14,085 nucleotides of DNA from the NCBI GenBank assembly GCA_019416065.1, contig DXYB01000049.1:1-14085 (forward strand). The letters run 5' to 3'. The DNA is from Acidaminococcus sp. (lineage in GTDB: Bacteria > Bacillota > Negativicutes > Acidaminococcales > Acidaminococcaceae). Positions within the stretch are counted from its first letter, which is position 1; the number at the start of each line of letters is the position of its first letter. Shown here one piece after another: positions 7,866-14,060 of the stretch. A model generated the notes under the pieces. That model was not told where the DNA came from and ran no database searches. It was given only the letters and a program-made list of their open reading frames with translations. The position numbers were made by a program, and so were the translations under genes.

Positions 7866-8102
7866 TTATTCTGCCGTAAACGGCAGCAGCGCCACATTTC
7901 TGGCACGTTTGATGGCAATGGTCAGCTGGCGCTGGTGTTTTGCACAGGTGCCGGAAATCCGGCGGGGAAGAATCTTGCCCCGTTCGGTGATAAACTTACG
8001 CAGTTTTGCCGCGTCTTTGTAATCGATTTCCTGAACCTTATCAACACAGAAGGAACATACTTTTCTTCTGGGTCTCCGGTTTCCTCTTTCACGCTTCATC
8101 AT
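7866..8102 (-). CDS. rpsR: 30S ribosomal protein bS18
   Basis: bS18 forms a heterodimer with S6 on the platform of the 30S subunit. The 78 residues are the normal length and include DYKDAAKLRKFITERGKILPRRISGTC and the conserved QRQLTIAIKRARNVALLPF C-terminal region. A CxxC pair (KVCSFC, 16-19) and CAKH (53-56) suggest the zinc-binding variant of S18. Two ATG codons are in tandem at the start; the first is chosen because AGGAT lies 6 nt before it and GGGAGG 13 nt before it. It follows ssb by 21 nt and is the last gene of the rpsF-ssb-rpsR unit. Confidence 0.97.
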   Translation of the reverse strand: MMKRERGNRRPRRKVCSFCVDKVQEIDYKDAAKLRKFITERGKILPRRISGTCAKHQRQLTIAIKRARNVALLPFTAE

Positions 8103-8123
8103 AGCGATATCCTATCCTCCCTT

Positions 8124-8573
8124 TTAAAATGGGATTTCTTCGTCAAACCCTACTTCCGAGCCAAAGCCCCCCATGGGATTACTAGTATTCCCGGTGCTTC
8201 CTTGGTCAGAAGTCGTAGAAGAAGGCGTAGCAGCGGCACTAGAAGCAGCGCCTGTACCTTTGCGTTCGATGAATTCCACACGGTCTGCAATGACTTCCGT
8301 CACATAATGCTTGTTCCCGTCTTTTCCATCGTAACTGCGGATCTGCAGCCTTCCTTCAACCAGCAGTCGCTGGCCTTTGGTTAAACTGTTCCCACATAAT
8401 TCAGCGGTTTTATTCCAGGTTACAATATTGATAAAATCCGCTTCCCGCTGCCCGTTCTTTGCCGAGAAAGGACGGTCAACAGCCAGAGTAAAGGTGCAGA
8501 CCGTTTTCTCCGTAGGTGTAATCCGGACTTCCGGATCCCGTGTCAAACGTCCTAACAAAAAGATGCGATTCAT
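8124..8573 (-). CDS. ssb: Single-stranded DNA-binding protein
   Basis: SSB coats single-stranded DNA as a tetramer and recruits repair and replication partners. The 149 residues comprise an OB fold (about 1-105, beginning MNRIFLLGRLTRDPEVR, with INIVTWNKTAELC and KGQRLLVEGRLQIRSY) and a low-complexity Ser/Thr/Gly linker (about 106-140). The acidic C-terminal tip DEEIPF is the interaction peptide for partners such as RecO, PriA and DNA polymerase III. GGAGGA 7 nt before the ATG abuts the rpsF stop codon, so translation is probably coupled. The rpsF-ssb-rpsR order is conserved in Bacillota and usually one transcript. Confidence 0.98.
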   Translation of the reverse strand: MNRIFLLGRLTRDPEVRITPTEKTVCTFTLAVDRPFSAKNGQREADFINIVTWNKTAELCGNSLTKGQRLLVEGRLQIRSYDGKDGNKHYVTEVIADRVEFIERKGTGAASSAAATPSSTTSDQGSTGNTSNPMGGFGSEVGFDEEIPF

Positions 8574-8586
8574 ACACCCATCCTCC

Positions 8587-8871
8587 TTATTCGCCTTTGC
8601 GAATGATCATGTGACGCAGGATTTCATCCGTAATCTTCATCACACGGTCCAGTTCCTTAGCCGCAGCTGGTTCAGCGCTAAATGTGGTCAGCACATACAG
8701 GCCATCTTGGAAATCCTGGATAGGATATGCCAAATGTTTTTTACCCCATTTGTCGGTTTTTTCAATCGTAGCACCGTTTGCTACCAGCAGATCATCAAAT
8801 TTCTTGACGACAGTGTCAAAAGCCTCTGCTTCTACCGGTTTCACGATGTACATGACTTCGTAGTTATTCAC
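8587..8871 (-). CDS. rpsF: 30S ribosomal protein bS6
   Basis: bS6 is the partner of S18 on the 30S platform. I start it at the GTG of 8869-8871, giving 94 residues beginning (M)NNYEVMYIVKP, which is the family N-terminus and usual length. An AAGGAGGAGGTGAT stretch just upstream is nearly fully complementary to the 16S 3' end. An ATG at 8910 in the same frame would place the ribosome binding site inside the gene and is rejected. WGKKHLAYPIQDFQDGLYVLTTFSAEP is the typical S6 core. First gene of the rpsF-ssb-rpsR unit, divergent from the cysteine desulfurase gene. Confidence 0.97.
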   Translation of the reverse strand: MNNYEVMYIVKPVEAEAFDTVVKKFDDLLVANGATIEKTDKWGKKHLAYPIQDFQDGLYVLTTFSAEPAAAKELDRVMKITDEILRHMIIRKGE

Positions 8872-8915
8872 GAAATCACCTCCTCCTTTGGATTTGCTCC
8901 TTGTTGTCAAGGGCT

Positions 8916-8931
8916 TTTGCGCCCTATGATG
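8916..8931 (-). other. Short hairpin in the rpsF leader
   Basis: The rpsF leader contains AGGGC and GCCCT arms with a 6-nt loop, about 45 nt before the GTG start. Bacterial rpsF leaders often carry an S6:S18-binding structure, but I could not find the CCG-containing internal loop of that motif. I record the stem only as a candidate regulatory element. Confidence 0.3.
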
Positions 8932-8943
8932 GGTGCAGAAGAA

Positions 8944-8960
8944 GTATATACAAGATATAC
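8944..8960. repeat. GTATAT-N5-ATATAC dyad in the rpsF/desulfurase intergenic region
   Basis: A 6-bp inverted repeat with a 5-nt spacer lies in the AT-rich DNA between rpsF and the divergent desulfurase gene, just downstream of the predicted rpsF -10 in the transcribed direction. It could be an operator or a weak leader stem. No regulator is recognisable from the motif. Confidence 0.3.
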
Positions 8961-8969
8961 AGCTTTATT

Positions 8970-8998
8970 ATCTTAGCATAGAAAAAAAAATCCTGCAA
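8970..8998 (-). promoter_or_regulatory. Candidate promoter for rpsF-ssb-rpsR
   Basis: On the minus strand, TTGCAG (8993-8998) and TAAGAT (8970-8975) are spaced 17 bp apart, with TG one base before the -10 (extended -10) and a nine-T tract in the spacer. The -35 is a weak match. It is the best candidate in the 210 bp upstream of rpsF. Confidence 0.45.
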
Positions 8999-9014
8999 GA
9001 AAAAAATAAAAAGA

Positions 9015-9044
9015 TGGCGACTTTTCTCCACTGTATAGTATAAT
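9015..9044 (+). promoter_or_regulatory. Promoter for the desulfurase-mnmA pair
   Basis: A perfect TATAAT at 9039-9044 lies 38 bp before the desulfurase ATG. The -35 is poor (TGGCGA at 9015-9020, 18 bp spacing). The -10 overlaps an upstream in-frame ATG at 9043, which excludes that ATG as the start. Confidence 0.6.
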
Positions 9045-9081
9045 GGTAGGAAATTCACTGTCATTCCAAAGGAGCCTTCCT

Positions 9082-10257
9082 ATGTTTGTATATGCCGATA
9101 ATGCCGCGACCACCCAGGTCAGCGATGCAGCCCTTTCTGCCATGCTGCCTTACTTTACAAAGTCCTATGGGAATCCCTCCAGTACCTATCCATTAGGGCA
9201 GGAAGCCGCCAAGGCCTTGGTCCTTTCTCGGGAAAAAATTGCTCGTTTATTACGCTGCAAGCCAGGGGAAATCACTTTCACCGCTGGAGGCAGCGAAAGT
9301 GATAACCAAATTCTTCGCAGCGCTGCCTACTGGGGCAAGGCCCAGGGAAAGACGCACCTTATCGCCTCCGCCATAGAACATCATGCTGTGCTCCACACGT
9401 TAGAGGCATTACAAGAAGAAGGCTTCACCGTGACACTGTTATCCCCGGATCCTACAGGGCGCATTGCGCTTGAAGCCGTGGCAGCCGCGCTGCGCCCTAC
9501 AACCGCTTTGGTATCCATTATGGCCGCCAACAATGAAACGGGGGTATTGCAACCGATAGAGCAGATTGGCCTCCTATGCCATACCCATAATATACTATTT
9601 CATACGGATGCCGTACAGCTCATAGGGCATTTGCCATTTTTCTTGGAACACGCCCCCATCGATTTTCTCTCCGCATCTGCCCACAAATTTCACGGCCCTA
9701 AAGGCAGCGGGTTTCTTTTCTGCAGACAAGGCGTTGAGCTAACAAGCCTGATATATGGGGGTGCCCAGGAGCGGGGCAAACGAGCGGGGACAGAAAATGT
9801 ACCGGCCATTGTCGGCATGGCAACAGCCCTGGAAGAATCCTATCTCCAGATGGGAGAATGCAAGAAAAAGCTAGAAGTCGCCCGCATGCTTTTAGAACAA
9901 GAACTTTTAACAATTCCCAGGACCATCGTACATGGCGGTACGGTGCCCCGGCTGCCGGGACACCTGAATATTGCATTTACAGGGATTTCCGCAGAAGCCT
10001 TACTCCCCCTCCTCGGCATGAATGGGATCTGCGCAAGTTCCGGCAGTGCCTGCGCCTCCGGCAGTCCGGACCCGAGCCATGTCCTGCTCGCTATGGGCAT
10101 TACCCCTGAAGAAGCTAAATCATCCCTGCGTTTTTCTTTGGGAGATGACATCACAGAAGAACAGATACACTATATCGTTACGCAGGTACGCAGTGCAGTC
10201 ACTCGCCTGCGTGCCTTACACCGGCAGCAGCATGCACCGGAGAAAGGGACGCTATGA
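9082..10257 (+). CDS. Cysteine desulfurase (NifS/IscS class, YrvO-like)
   Basis: This PLP enzyme converts cysteine to alanine and passes on the sulfur as a persulfide. From the ATG at 9082 (AAAGGAG 7 nt upstream) it has 391 residues beginning MFVYADNAATTQ, the family N-terminus. PLP-related motifs are NNETG (150-154), HTDAVQ (174-179) and SAHKFHGPKG with the Schiff-base Lys202. The catalytic Cys324 is in the mobile SSGSACASG loop. The stop overlaps the mnmA start by 4 nt, so it is most likely the dedicated sulfur donor to MnmA, like YrvO of Bacillus subtilis. A general Fe-S cluster role cannot be excluded, and no iscU-like gene is nearby. Confidence 0.95.
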   Translation: MFVYADNAATTQVSDAALSAMLPYFTKSYGNPSSTYPLGQEAAKALVLSREKIARLLRCKPGEITFTAGGSESDNQILRSAAYWGKAQGKTHLIASAIEHHAVLHTLEALQEEGFTVTLLSPDPTGRIALEAVAAALRPTTALVSIMAANNETGVLQPIEQIGLLCHTHNILFHTDAVQLIGHLPFFLEHAPIDFLSASAHKFHGPKGSGFLFCRQGVELTSLIYGGAQERGKRAGTENVPAIVGMATALEESYLQMGECKKKLEVARMLLEQELLTIPRTIVHGGTVPRLPGHLNIAFTGISAEALLPLLGMNGICASSGSACASGSPDPSHVLLAMGITPEEAKSSLRFSLGDDITEEQIHYIVTQVRSAVTRLRALHRQQHAPEKGTL

Positions 10258-11321
10258 GAGCATTAATTGCCATGAGCGGCGGCGTGGATTCTTCCGTCGC
10301 TGCTAAGCTGATGCAGGATGCTGGGTATGATTGCATCGGCTGCAACATGAAACTATACAACAATCCGGATGCCGGTTACTGCAGCACAAAAACATGCTGT
10401 TCCCTATCAGATGTGGAAGACGCTCGCAGCGTCTGCGCACGCCTGGGCATCCCGTTTTACGTTTTTAATTATACGGAGGCCTTTAAAAAAGAAGTCATGG
10501 AGAAATTTGCGCAAAGTTACCTCCATGGCCGCACGCCCAACCCCTGTATTGATTGCAATCGCTTTCTAAAATTTGGCGCTCTGTATGAACGTGCCCTGGA
10601 ACTCGGCTGCGACTGCGTGGTGACAGGGCACTATGCCAAAATCCGAAAAGATGCACAAACAGGAAAATACCAGCTGTTAAAAGCACTGGATCCCCAAAAA
10701 GACCAAAGCTATGTGTTGTACAATTTAACCCAGGAGCAATTGGCTCATACCCGTTTTCCGCTGGGAGACTATCACAAAACCCACACCCGGGAAGTCGCAG
10801 AAGAAAATGGCTTTCTCAATTCCCACAAGCCAGACAGCCAGGATATCTGTTTTGTGCCTAACGGGTCTTATGTAGAAGCCGTAGAGCGGATCTTACATTG
10901 TACCTCTCAGCCTGGACCGTTCCTTGACCTAGCAGGAACTATCATCGGACAGCACAAAGGCATCATTCATTATACCCTAGGGCAGCACAAACACTTGGGC
11001 CTGAACCAGCCTGATTTCCCCCTATATGTAGTAAAAATTGATCCAGAAAAAAATGCCATTACTGTAGGGCCTAGTGAGGCACTTTTTAGTAAGAACGCCG
11101 CTGCCACAGATGTCAACTGGATAAGCGGGGATGTGCCAGAAAAGCCTGTGCGCTGCCAAGTCAAAGTGCGCTACCGGCAAAACGCGCAGCCTGCCACGGT
11201 CACTCCCACAGAAAACGGTTTTTCCATGGTATTTGATGCACCCCAAAGAGCCATCACTCCCGGCCAGGCCGCCGTACTGTACGATGGAGACATGGTTCTA
11301 GGTGGCGGCACGATTGTGTGA
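10254..11321 (+). CDS. mnmA: tRNA-specific 2-thiouridylase MnmA
   Basis: MnmA adenylates and thiolates U34 of Lys, Glu and Gln tRNAs, giving 2-thiouridine. The 355 residues have the PP-loop SGGVDSS (8-14) that binds ATP, Cys101 in NPCIDCNRFLKF and Cys199 in DSQDICFVP. These correspond to the two catalytic cysteines of E. coli MnmA (102 and 199). GHYAK, KDQSYVL and the C-terminal barrel with AITPGQAAVLYDGD follow. The first 65 residues are unusually Cys-rich (27, 30, 43, 48, 49, 61). The start overlaps the desulfurase stop as ATGA, with GAAAGGGA upstream inside that gene. No terminator is visible after it, so readthrough into the antitoxin-toxin pair is possible. Confidence 0.96.
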   Translation: MRALIAMSGGVDSSVAAKLMQDAGYDCIGCNMKLYNNPDAGYCSTKTCCSLSDVEDARSVCARLGIPFYVFNYTEAFKKEVMEKFAQSYLHGRTPNPCIDCNRFLKFGALYERALELGCDCVVTGHYAKIRKDAQTGKYQLLKALDPQKDQSYVLYNLTQEQLAHTRFPLGDYHKTHTREVAEENGFLNSHKPDSQDICFVPNGSYVEAVERILHCTSQPGPFLDLAGTIIGQHKGIIHYTLGQHKHLGLNQPDFPLYVVKIDPEKNAITVGPSEALFSKNAAATDVNWISGDVPEKPVRCQVKVRYRQNAQPATVTPTENGFSMVFDAPQRAITPGQAAVLYDGDMVLGGGTIV

Positions 11322-11374
11322 GAGAGCCTCCTTCCCATATAAAATCACTGCTATCTTTTGGATTTATTTTACGC

Positions 11375-11380
11375 TATACT
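11375..11380 (+). promoter_or_regulatory. Possible -10 of the antitoxin-toxin pair
   Basis: TATACT lies 50 bp before the antitoxin ATG in an AT-rich stretch. I see no acceptable -35 at 16-18 bp upstream. It is the only promoter candidate in the 108 bp between mnmA and the antitoxin gene. Confidence 0.35.
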
Positions 11381-11429
11381 ATTTTTAAAACAGAACGTAC
11401 TCAAATAATGGACTGAAAGGAGGCCGCCT

Positions 11430-11687
11430 ATGAGTCTTGCTAAAATTTCCGCGAATGGACAAATTACTGTCCCCATTGAAGTTCGGCGCTTGTTAAAACT
11501 AAAATCAGGAGACAAGATTTCATTCCTACAAAACCCGGAAGGAGAAATTGTTGTCAGCAATGCTTCATCCTTGGCCATCCATAAGGCACAAGTTGCTTTT
11601 TCCCATGCTGCTGAAGAAATGCATATTTACGATGAAGAGGATGTGCAGGATTTGGTAAATGAAGTTAGGTATGGTAAAAAAAAATAA
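11430..11687 (+). CDS. AbrB/MazE-type antitoxin (SpoVT-AbrB domain)
   Basis: This small 85-residue protein has an N-terminal swapped-hairpin AbrB DNA-binding domain (about 1-45): MSLAKISANGQITVPIEVRRLLKLKSGDKISF is the classic form. The C-terminal half (about 46-85) is charged and probably wraps the toxin. AAAGGAGG lies 6 nt before the ATG. The gene is immediately followed by a PIN-domain toxin gene, so by context it is a VapB-like antitoxin that should neutralise the PIN RNase and autorepress the pair. The 3' end has nine consecutive As (11676-11684) right before the stop. A stand-alone AbrB regulator is a less likely alternative. Confidence 0.85.
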   Translation: MSLAKISANGQITVPIEVRRLLKLKSGDKISFLQNPEGEIVVSNASSLAIHKAQVAFSHAAEEMHIYDEEDVQDLVNEVRYGKKK

Positions 11688-11688
11688 C

Positions 11689-12081
11689 ATGCGGATACTG
11701 ATTGATACCAATATTTTGTTTTCTGCATTGCTATTTCCCCACTCTACCCCGGCTAAAGCGTTGTCTCATGCAGCCATTTACCACCGCATTGTATTGAGTG
11801 ACTACAATATTTCCGAACTTAAGGAAATTTTAAGAAAGAAAGCCCCCAAGTATCTACCTGCTGCGGAAAATTTACTAAAAGGCCTCTCTTACGAATTAAT
11901 TCCAGCCGTGGATCACGTAGAAAGACTAATAAGAGACACGAAAGATCAACCGATTCTCAATGCAGCCATTGCCGCCAATGTAGATATTATAATAACCAGC
12001 GATAAAGATTTCTTAAGCCTAAAATTAACGCATCCACAATGTATGACAGTAGCAGAATTTTTGGCCAGTCAAAAAGTATAA
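11689..12081 (+). CDS. PIN-domain toxin (VapC-like, COG1569-type PIN family)
   Basis: PIN-domain toxins are metal-dependent RNases. From the ATG at 11689 the product has 130 residues beginning MRILIDTNILFSALL, the expected first strand. The four acidic positions are present: Asp6, Glu43 (ISELKEIL), Asp86 (TKDQPIL) and Asp105 (TSDKDFL). It should therefore be catalytically competent. That start is 1 nt after the antitoxin stop. In-frame ATGs at 11671 and 11659 would overlap the antitoxin by 17 or 29 nt; none has a good ribosome binding site, so the exact start is uncertain. The product resembles the family often annotated as putative toxin component, PIN family. Its RNA target is unknown. Confidence 0.85.
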   Translation: MRILIDTNILFSALLFPHSTPAKALSHAAIYHRIVLSDYNISELKEILRKKAPKYLPAAENLLKGLSYELIPAVDHVERLIRDTKDQPILNAAIAANVDIIITSDKDFLSLKLTHPQCMTVAEFLASQKV

Positions 12082-12172
12082 TAGCCACAGGAAGATCCCG
12101 GAAGGCATTCCTTTCGGGATCTTGTACGCAATGGTCCCAGCCGTAAGAGCTGTAACGCCATTATACTTTTTG
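12070..12172. repeat. 16-bp imperfect inverted repeat enclosing an inner hairpin
   Basis: CAAAAAGTATAATAGC (12070-12085) is complementary to GCCATTATACTTTTTG (12157-12172), 15 of 16 pairs. The left arm contains the last codon and stop of the PIN gene. Between the arms lies the 14-bp hairpin at 12092-12123. The right arm is followed by seven Ts on the plus strand (12174-12180). It could be a composite terminator between convergent genes or a small palindromic element. Confidence 0.6.
12092..12123. terminator. Strong hairpin between convergent genes
   Basis: AAGATCCCGGAAGG (12092-12105) pairs with CCTTTCGGGATCTT (12110-12123), 14 bp with one G-T pair and a 4-nt loop. It starts 10 nt after the PIN toxin stop. 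No T-run follows immediately on either strand, which is atypical. The nearest plus-strand T-run is at 12174-12180 after the outer repeat. It probably marks the end of both convergent units. Confidence 0.55.
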
Positions 12173-12215
12173 CTTTTTTTCTCTCTCAAATTTTCAACGA
12201 CATGCTACCAGCATT

Positions 12216-13163
12216 TTACTCTCTCCACGTATCTAGAGCCAGCTGTTTGCACTTTGTACATTCTCTATGGAGCACCTTGTCAATTAAAGAAATACAGTAT
12301 TTTTCCTGTGGTGAAAAAAATTTTCCACGGAGATATAGGATCCCTGCTTTACTTGTATGCCGAGTAAAATAATAGCAATGGAAAGTCTGTATTTTTGACG
12401 CAAATGAAAGGAAACTAGAGGGAACAATAGCGATCCCCTGCTGGTTTTCTACAGCTCGAATGGCCAATACAGAGCTGGTTACTTCTGTATAGTTTTCCAG
12501 TTGAACATGTTCCAGATAGCAAATCCGATCAATATTTCTTCGTACATTTGTATTCCTATCTTGAAGTACAAAAGGGAAAACTGCTGCTTTTGCCAGAGTC
12601 GTACAAGGCAGCCCATCTTTTGCTTTGTAAATCTGTGGCAGCTGGGGAAATGATCTAGGTACTAATAGTAAATAGGCATCATAAGAGATCATTTTGTAAC
12701 TATAGCAACTCATACTCATTTCTTTTGGTCCAATCGCAAACTTGTAGTTCCCCGTTGTCATTAAAGCTGGAAAATCCTTAGTTAAAACATTGCTAATCTG
12801 CAGTTTACCATCAGGATATTTTTTCTCGTATTCTTTCATGATTTCATAAGTTGCCAGCGTAACTGAATTCAGACATGTGCATATGTTCAATATACCACAT
12901 TGGCTCGTCTGCAGTTCTTTCATCTTATTTTCTAGCGCCATATAGCTTTTCTGTATATCTTCAGCGTATTGAACATAAAGTTTTCCTGCTTCTGTCAGTT
13001 CTGTACCCTCTACTGTACGTATGAACAGATTCAGACCGAGCTGCTTTTCCAGAGTTGAAAGATATCGGCTTAATGAAGGCTGAGAAATGTACAACGCTTT
13101 TGATGCTTCAGAGATGCTTTTTTTATTTGCAATAGCCAATATGTAGGAAATAGCTTTGTCCAT
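12216..13163 (-). CDS. LysR-family transcriptional regulator
   Basis: This is a DNA-binding regulator with an N-terminal winged helix-turn-helix (about 1-60; HTH at about 17-39, ISEASKALYISQPSLSRYLSTLE), a linker helix (about 61-85) and a C-terminal periplasmic-binding-like effector domain (about 90-300). I start at the ATG of 13161-13163 (315 residues), where AAGGTGA lies 5 nt upstream. An ATG at 13211 lies inside the operator dyad and has no ribosome binding site. The gene is divergent from the permease at 13338, and the intergenic region carries a LysR-type dyad, so it probably controls that permease and itself. The effector is unknown. It is visibly more AT-rich than the genes to its left. 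Confidence 0.93.
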   Translation of the reverse strand: MDKAISYILAIANKKSISEASKALYISQPSLSRYLSTLEKQLGLNLFIRTVEGTELTEAGKLYVQYAEDIQKSYMALENKMKELQTSQCGILNICTCLNSVTLATYEIMKEYEKKYPDGKLQISNVLTKDFPALMTTGNYKFAIGPKEMSMSCYSYKMISYDAYLLLVPRSFPQLPQIYKAKDGLPCTTLAKAAVFPFVLQDRNTNVRRNIDRICYLEHVQLENYTEVTSSVLAIRAVENQQGIAIVPSSFLSFASKIQTFHCYYFTRHTSKAGILYLRGKFFSPQEKYCISLIDKVLHRECTKCKQLALDTWRE

Positions 13164-13200
13164 TCTTGTCACCTTCCATTCAAAAATTTCAAGCGCAAAG

Positions 13201-13223
13201 TAATATAGCATAATGCTATATTA
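13201..13223. promoter_or_regulatory. LysR-type operator dyad
   Basis: TAATATAGCA (13201-13210) and TGCTATATTA (13214-13223) are a perfect 10-bp inverted repeat around TAA. It contains the LysR-type T-N11-A form (ATA-N9-TAT). Its centre is about 64 bp upstream of the predicted permease transcription start, the usual place of a LysR recognition site. It also covers the -10 of the regulator's own promoter, predicting autorepression. Confidence 0.8.
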
Positions 13224-13246
13224 CCATTTTTAATTGATATTGTTAA
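13218..13246 (-). promoter_or_regulatory. Promoter of the LysR regulator gene
   Basis: On the minus strand, TTAACA (13241-13246) and TAATAT (13218-13223) are separated by 17 bp, with TG one base before the -10. The -10 is part of the right arm of the operator dyad, and the -35 coincides with the -35 of the divergent permease promoter. Confidence 0.68.
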
Positions 13247-13269
13247 ATATTTTTTACACACGCTATAAT
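13240..13269 (+). promoter_or_regulatory. Promoter of the permease gene
   Basis: TTGTTA (13240-13245) and a perfect TATAAT (13264-13269) are 18 bp apart. A smaller imperfect dyad, ATATT-N4-AATAT (13237-13250), covers the -35 and could be the second (activation) contact site of the LysR regulator. The transcript leader to the ATG would be about 60 nt. Confidence 0.75.
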
Positions 13270-13337
13270 ATTTTTAGATAAATCTGATATTTTTTTGTAA
13301 GAGAGGCAAAGTAATGAGTAAAATGAGGTGAATATCC

Positions 13338-14060
13338 ATGACAACAACTTTGTTTTGGGCACTGGTCTGCTTGGCTATATTTATTTTCATCCTAGCAAAA
13401 GGAAACTACCCTAATTGGATGACTTTTGTGTGCTTGGCTCCCATTGTGTACTTTTCTCATATTATGGATGCCAAAGGTATTTACAACGCTCTGAATAGCT
13501 CCAGTCTGCACCTTATGATCATCATCTGTATTTTTTCTGGCATGATTTCAGCCACAGGGTTAGACATAGTGATCGGAAATTTCGTTGATAAGACAACTCG
13601 TTCTCAAACTGGAGAAAAAAAAGAAATGGCTATTTTTGCTATTGTCTATTTAGTTTCTGGATTGATTTCTACCGTTCTACAAAACAGCTATGTAGCCCTG
13701 GCTTTTCTACCTGTACTAGAAAGTATTTCTAAAAGAAACCGCATTAGCTTGTCCAAGCTAGTTCTATTCGTAATTTTTTCTTCTACTCTCGGTGGTGCAA
13801 TCACTCTAATCGGGACTCCCACCAATGTATATGCTAATTCTGCCCTAGAAGCAGCTAAACTGCCTTTATTCGGAATGCTTGACTTTGCTTATGTAGCTAT
13901 CCCAATCTTTATCTTGGGCGGCATTTATATGGTTGTCATGAACCGCTGGTGTGCATCCTATGAAGATTTTGGAGGAGGAACCATTCAGGGGCCTAGTGAA
14001 TTAACAAAGAGTCAGAAGAATAAACAAAAGCGTAAATTGCAACTCCAAATTGAACAGTAG
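13338..14060 (+). CDS. SLC13-like (ion transporter superfamily) permease, truncated at half length
   Basis: This integral membrane transporter segment starts at an ATG with GAGGTGA 6 nt upstream. Hydrophobic helices occur at about 6-21, 27-43, 58-80, 97-130 (probably including a re-entrant hairpin around STVLQNSYVALAF), 138-170 and 184-202. GGAITLIGTPTN (about 152-163) is the conserved substrate/ion-binding hairpin type of SLC13, ArsB and CitM relatives. Such carriers normally have two such halves and over 400 residues. This frame ends with TAG at 240 after a basic hydrophilic stretch (TKSQKNKQKRK), so only the first half is encoded. The other two frames also close nearby. The substrate, possibly an organic or inorganic anion, is unknown. 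It is probably LysR-controlled; a pseudogene or split gene is possible. Confidence 0.75.
   Translation: MTTTLFWALVCLAIFIFILAKGNYPNWMTFVCLAPIVYFSHIMDAKGIYNALNSSSLHLMIIICIFSGMISATGLDIVIGNFVDKTTRSQTGEKKEMAIFAIVYLVSGLISTVLQNSYVALAFLPVLESISKRNRISLSKLVLFVIFSSTLGGAITLIGTPTNVYANSALEAAKLPLFGMLDFAYVAIPIFILGGIYMVVMNRWCASYEDFGGGTIQGPSELTKSQKNKQKRKLQLQIEQ

Noticed and set aside
8872..8910. rpsF start at the ATG at 8910
   Set aside because: The near-perfect anti-16S ribosome binding site would be inside the gene. The GTG at 8871 restores the normal S6 length.
12122..12367. 81-residue plus-strand frame downstream of the PIN toxin
   Set aside because: It begins inside a hairpin, lies largely antisense to the LysR gene, has no ribosome binding site and looks like a shadow frame.
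14058..14060. TAG in the permease as a translated amber (pyrrolysine-like) codon
   Set aside because: No pyrrolysine machinery is visible, the position is a hydrophilic linker rather than an active site, and only 25 nt follow. An ordinary stop or nonsense change is simpler.
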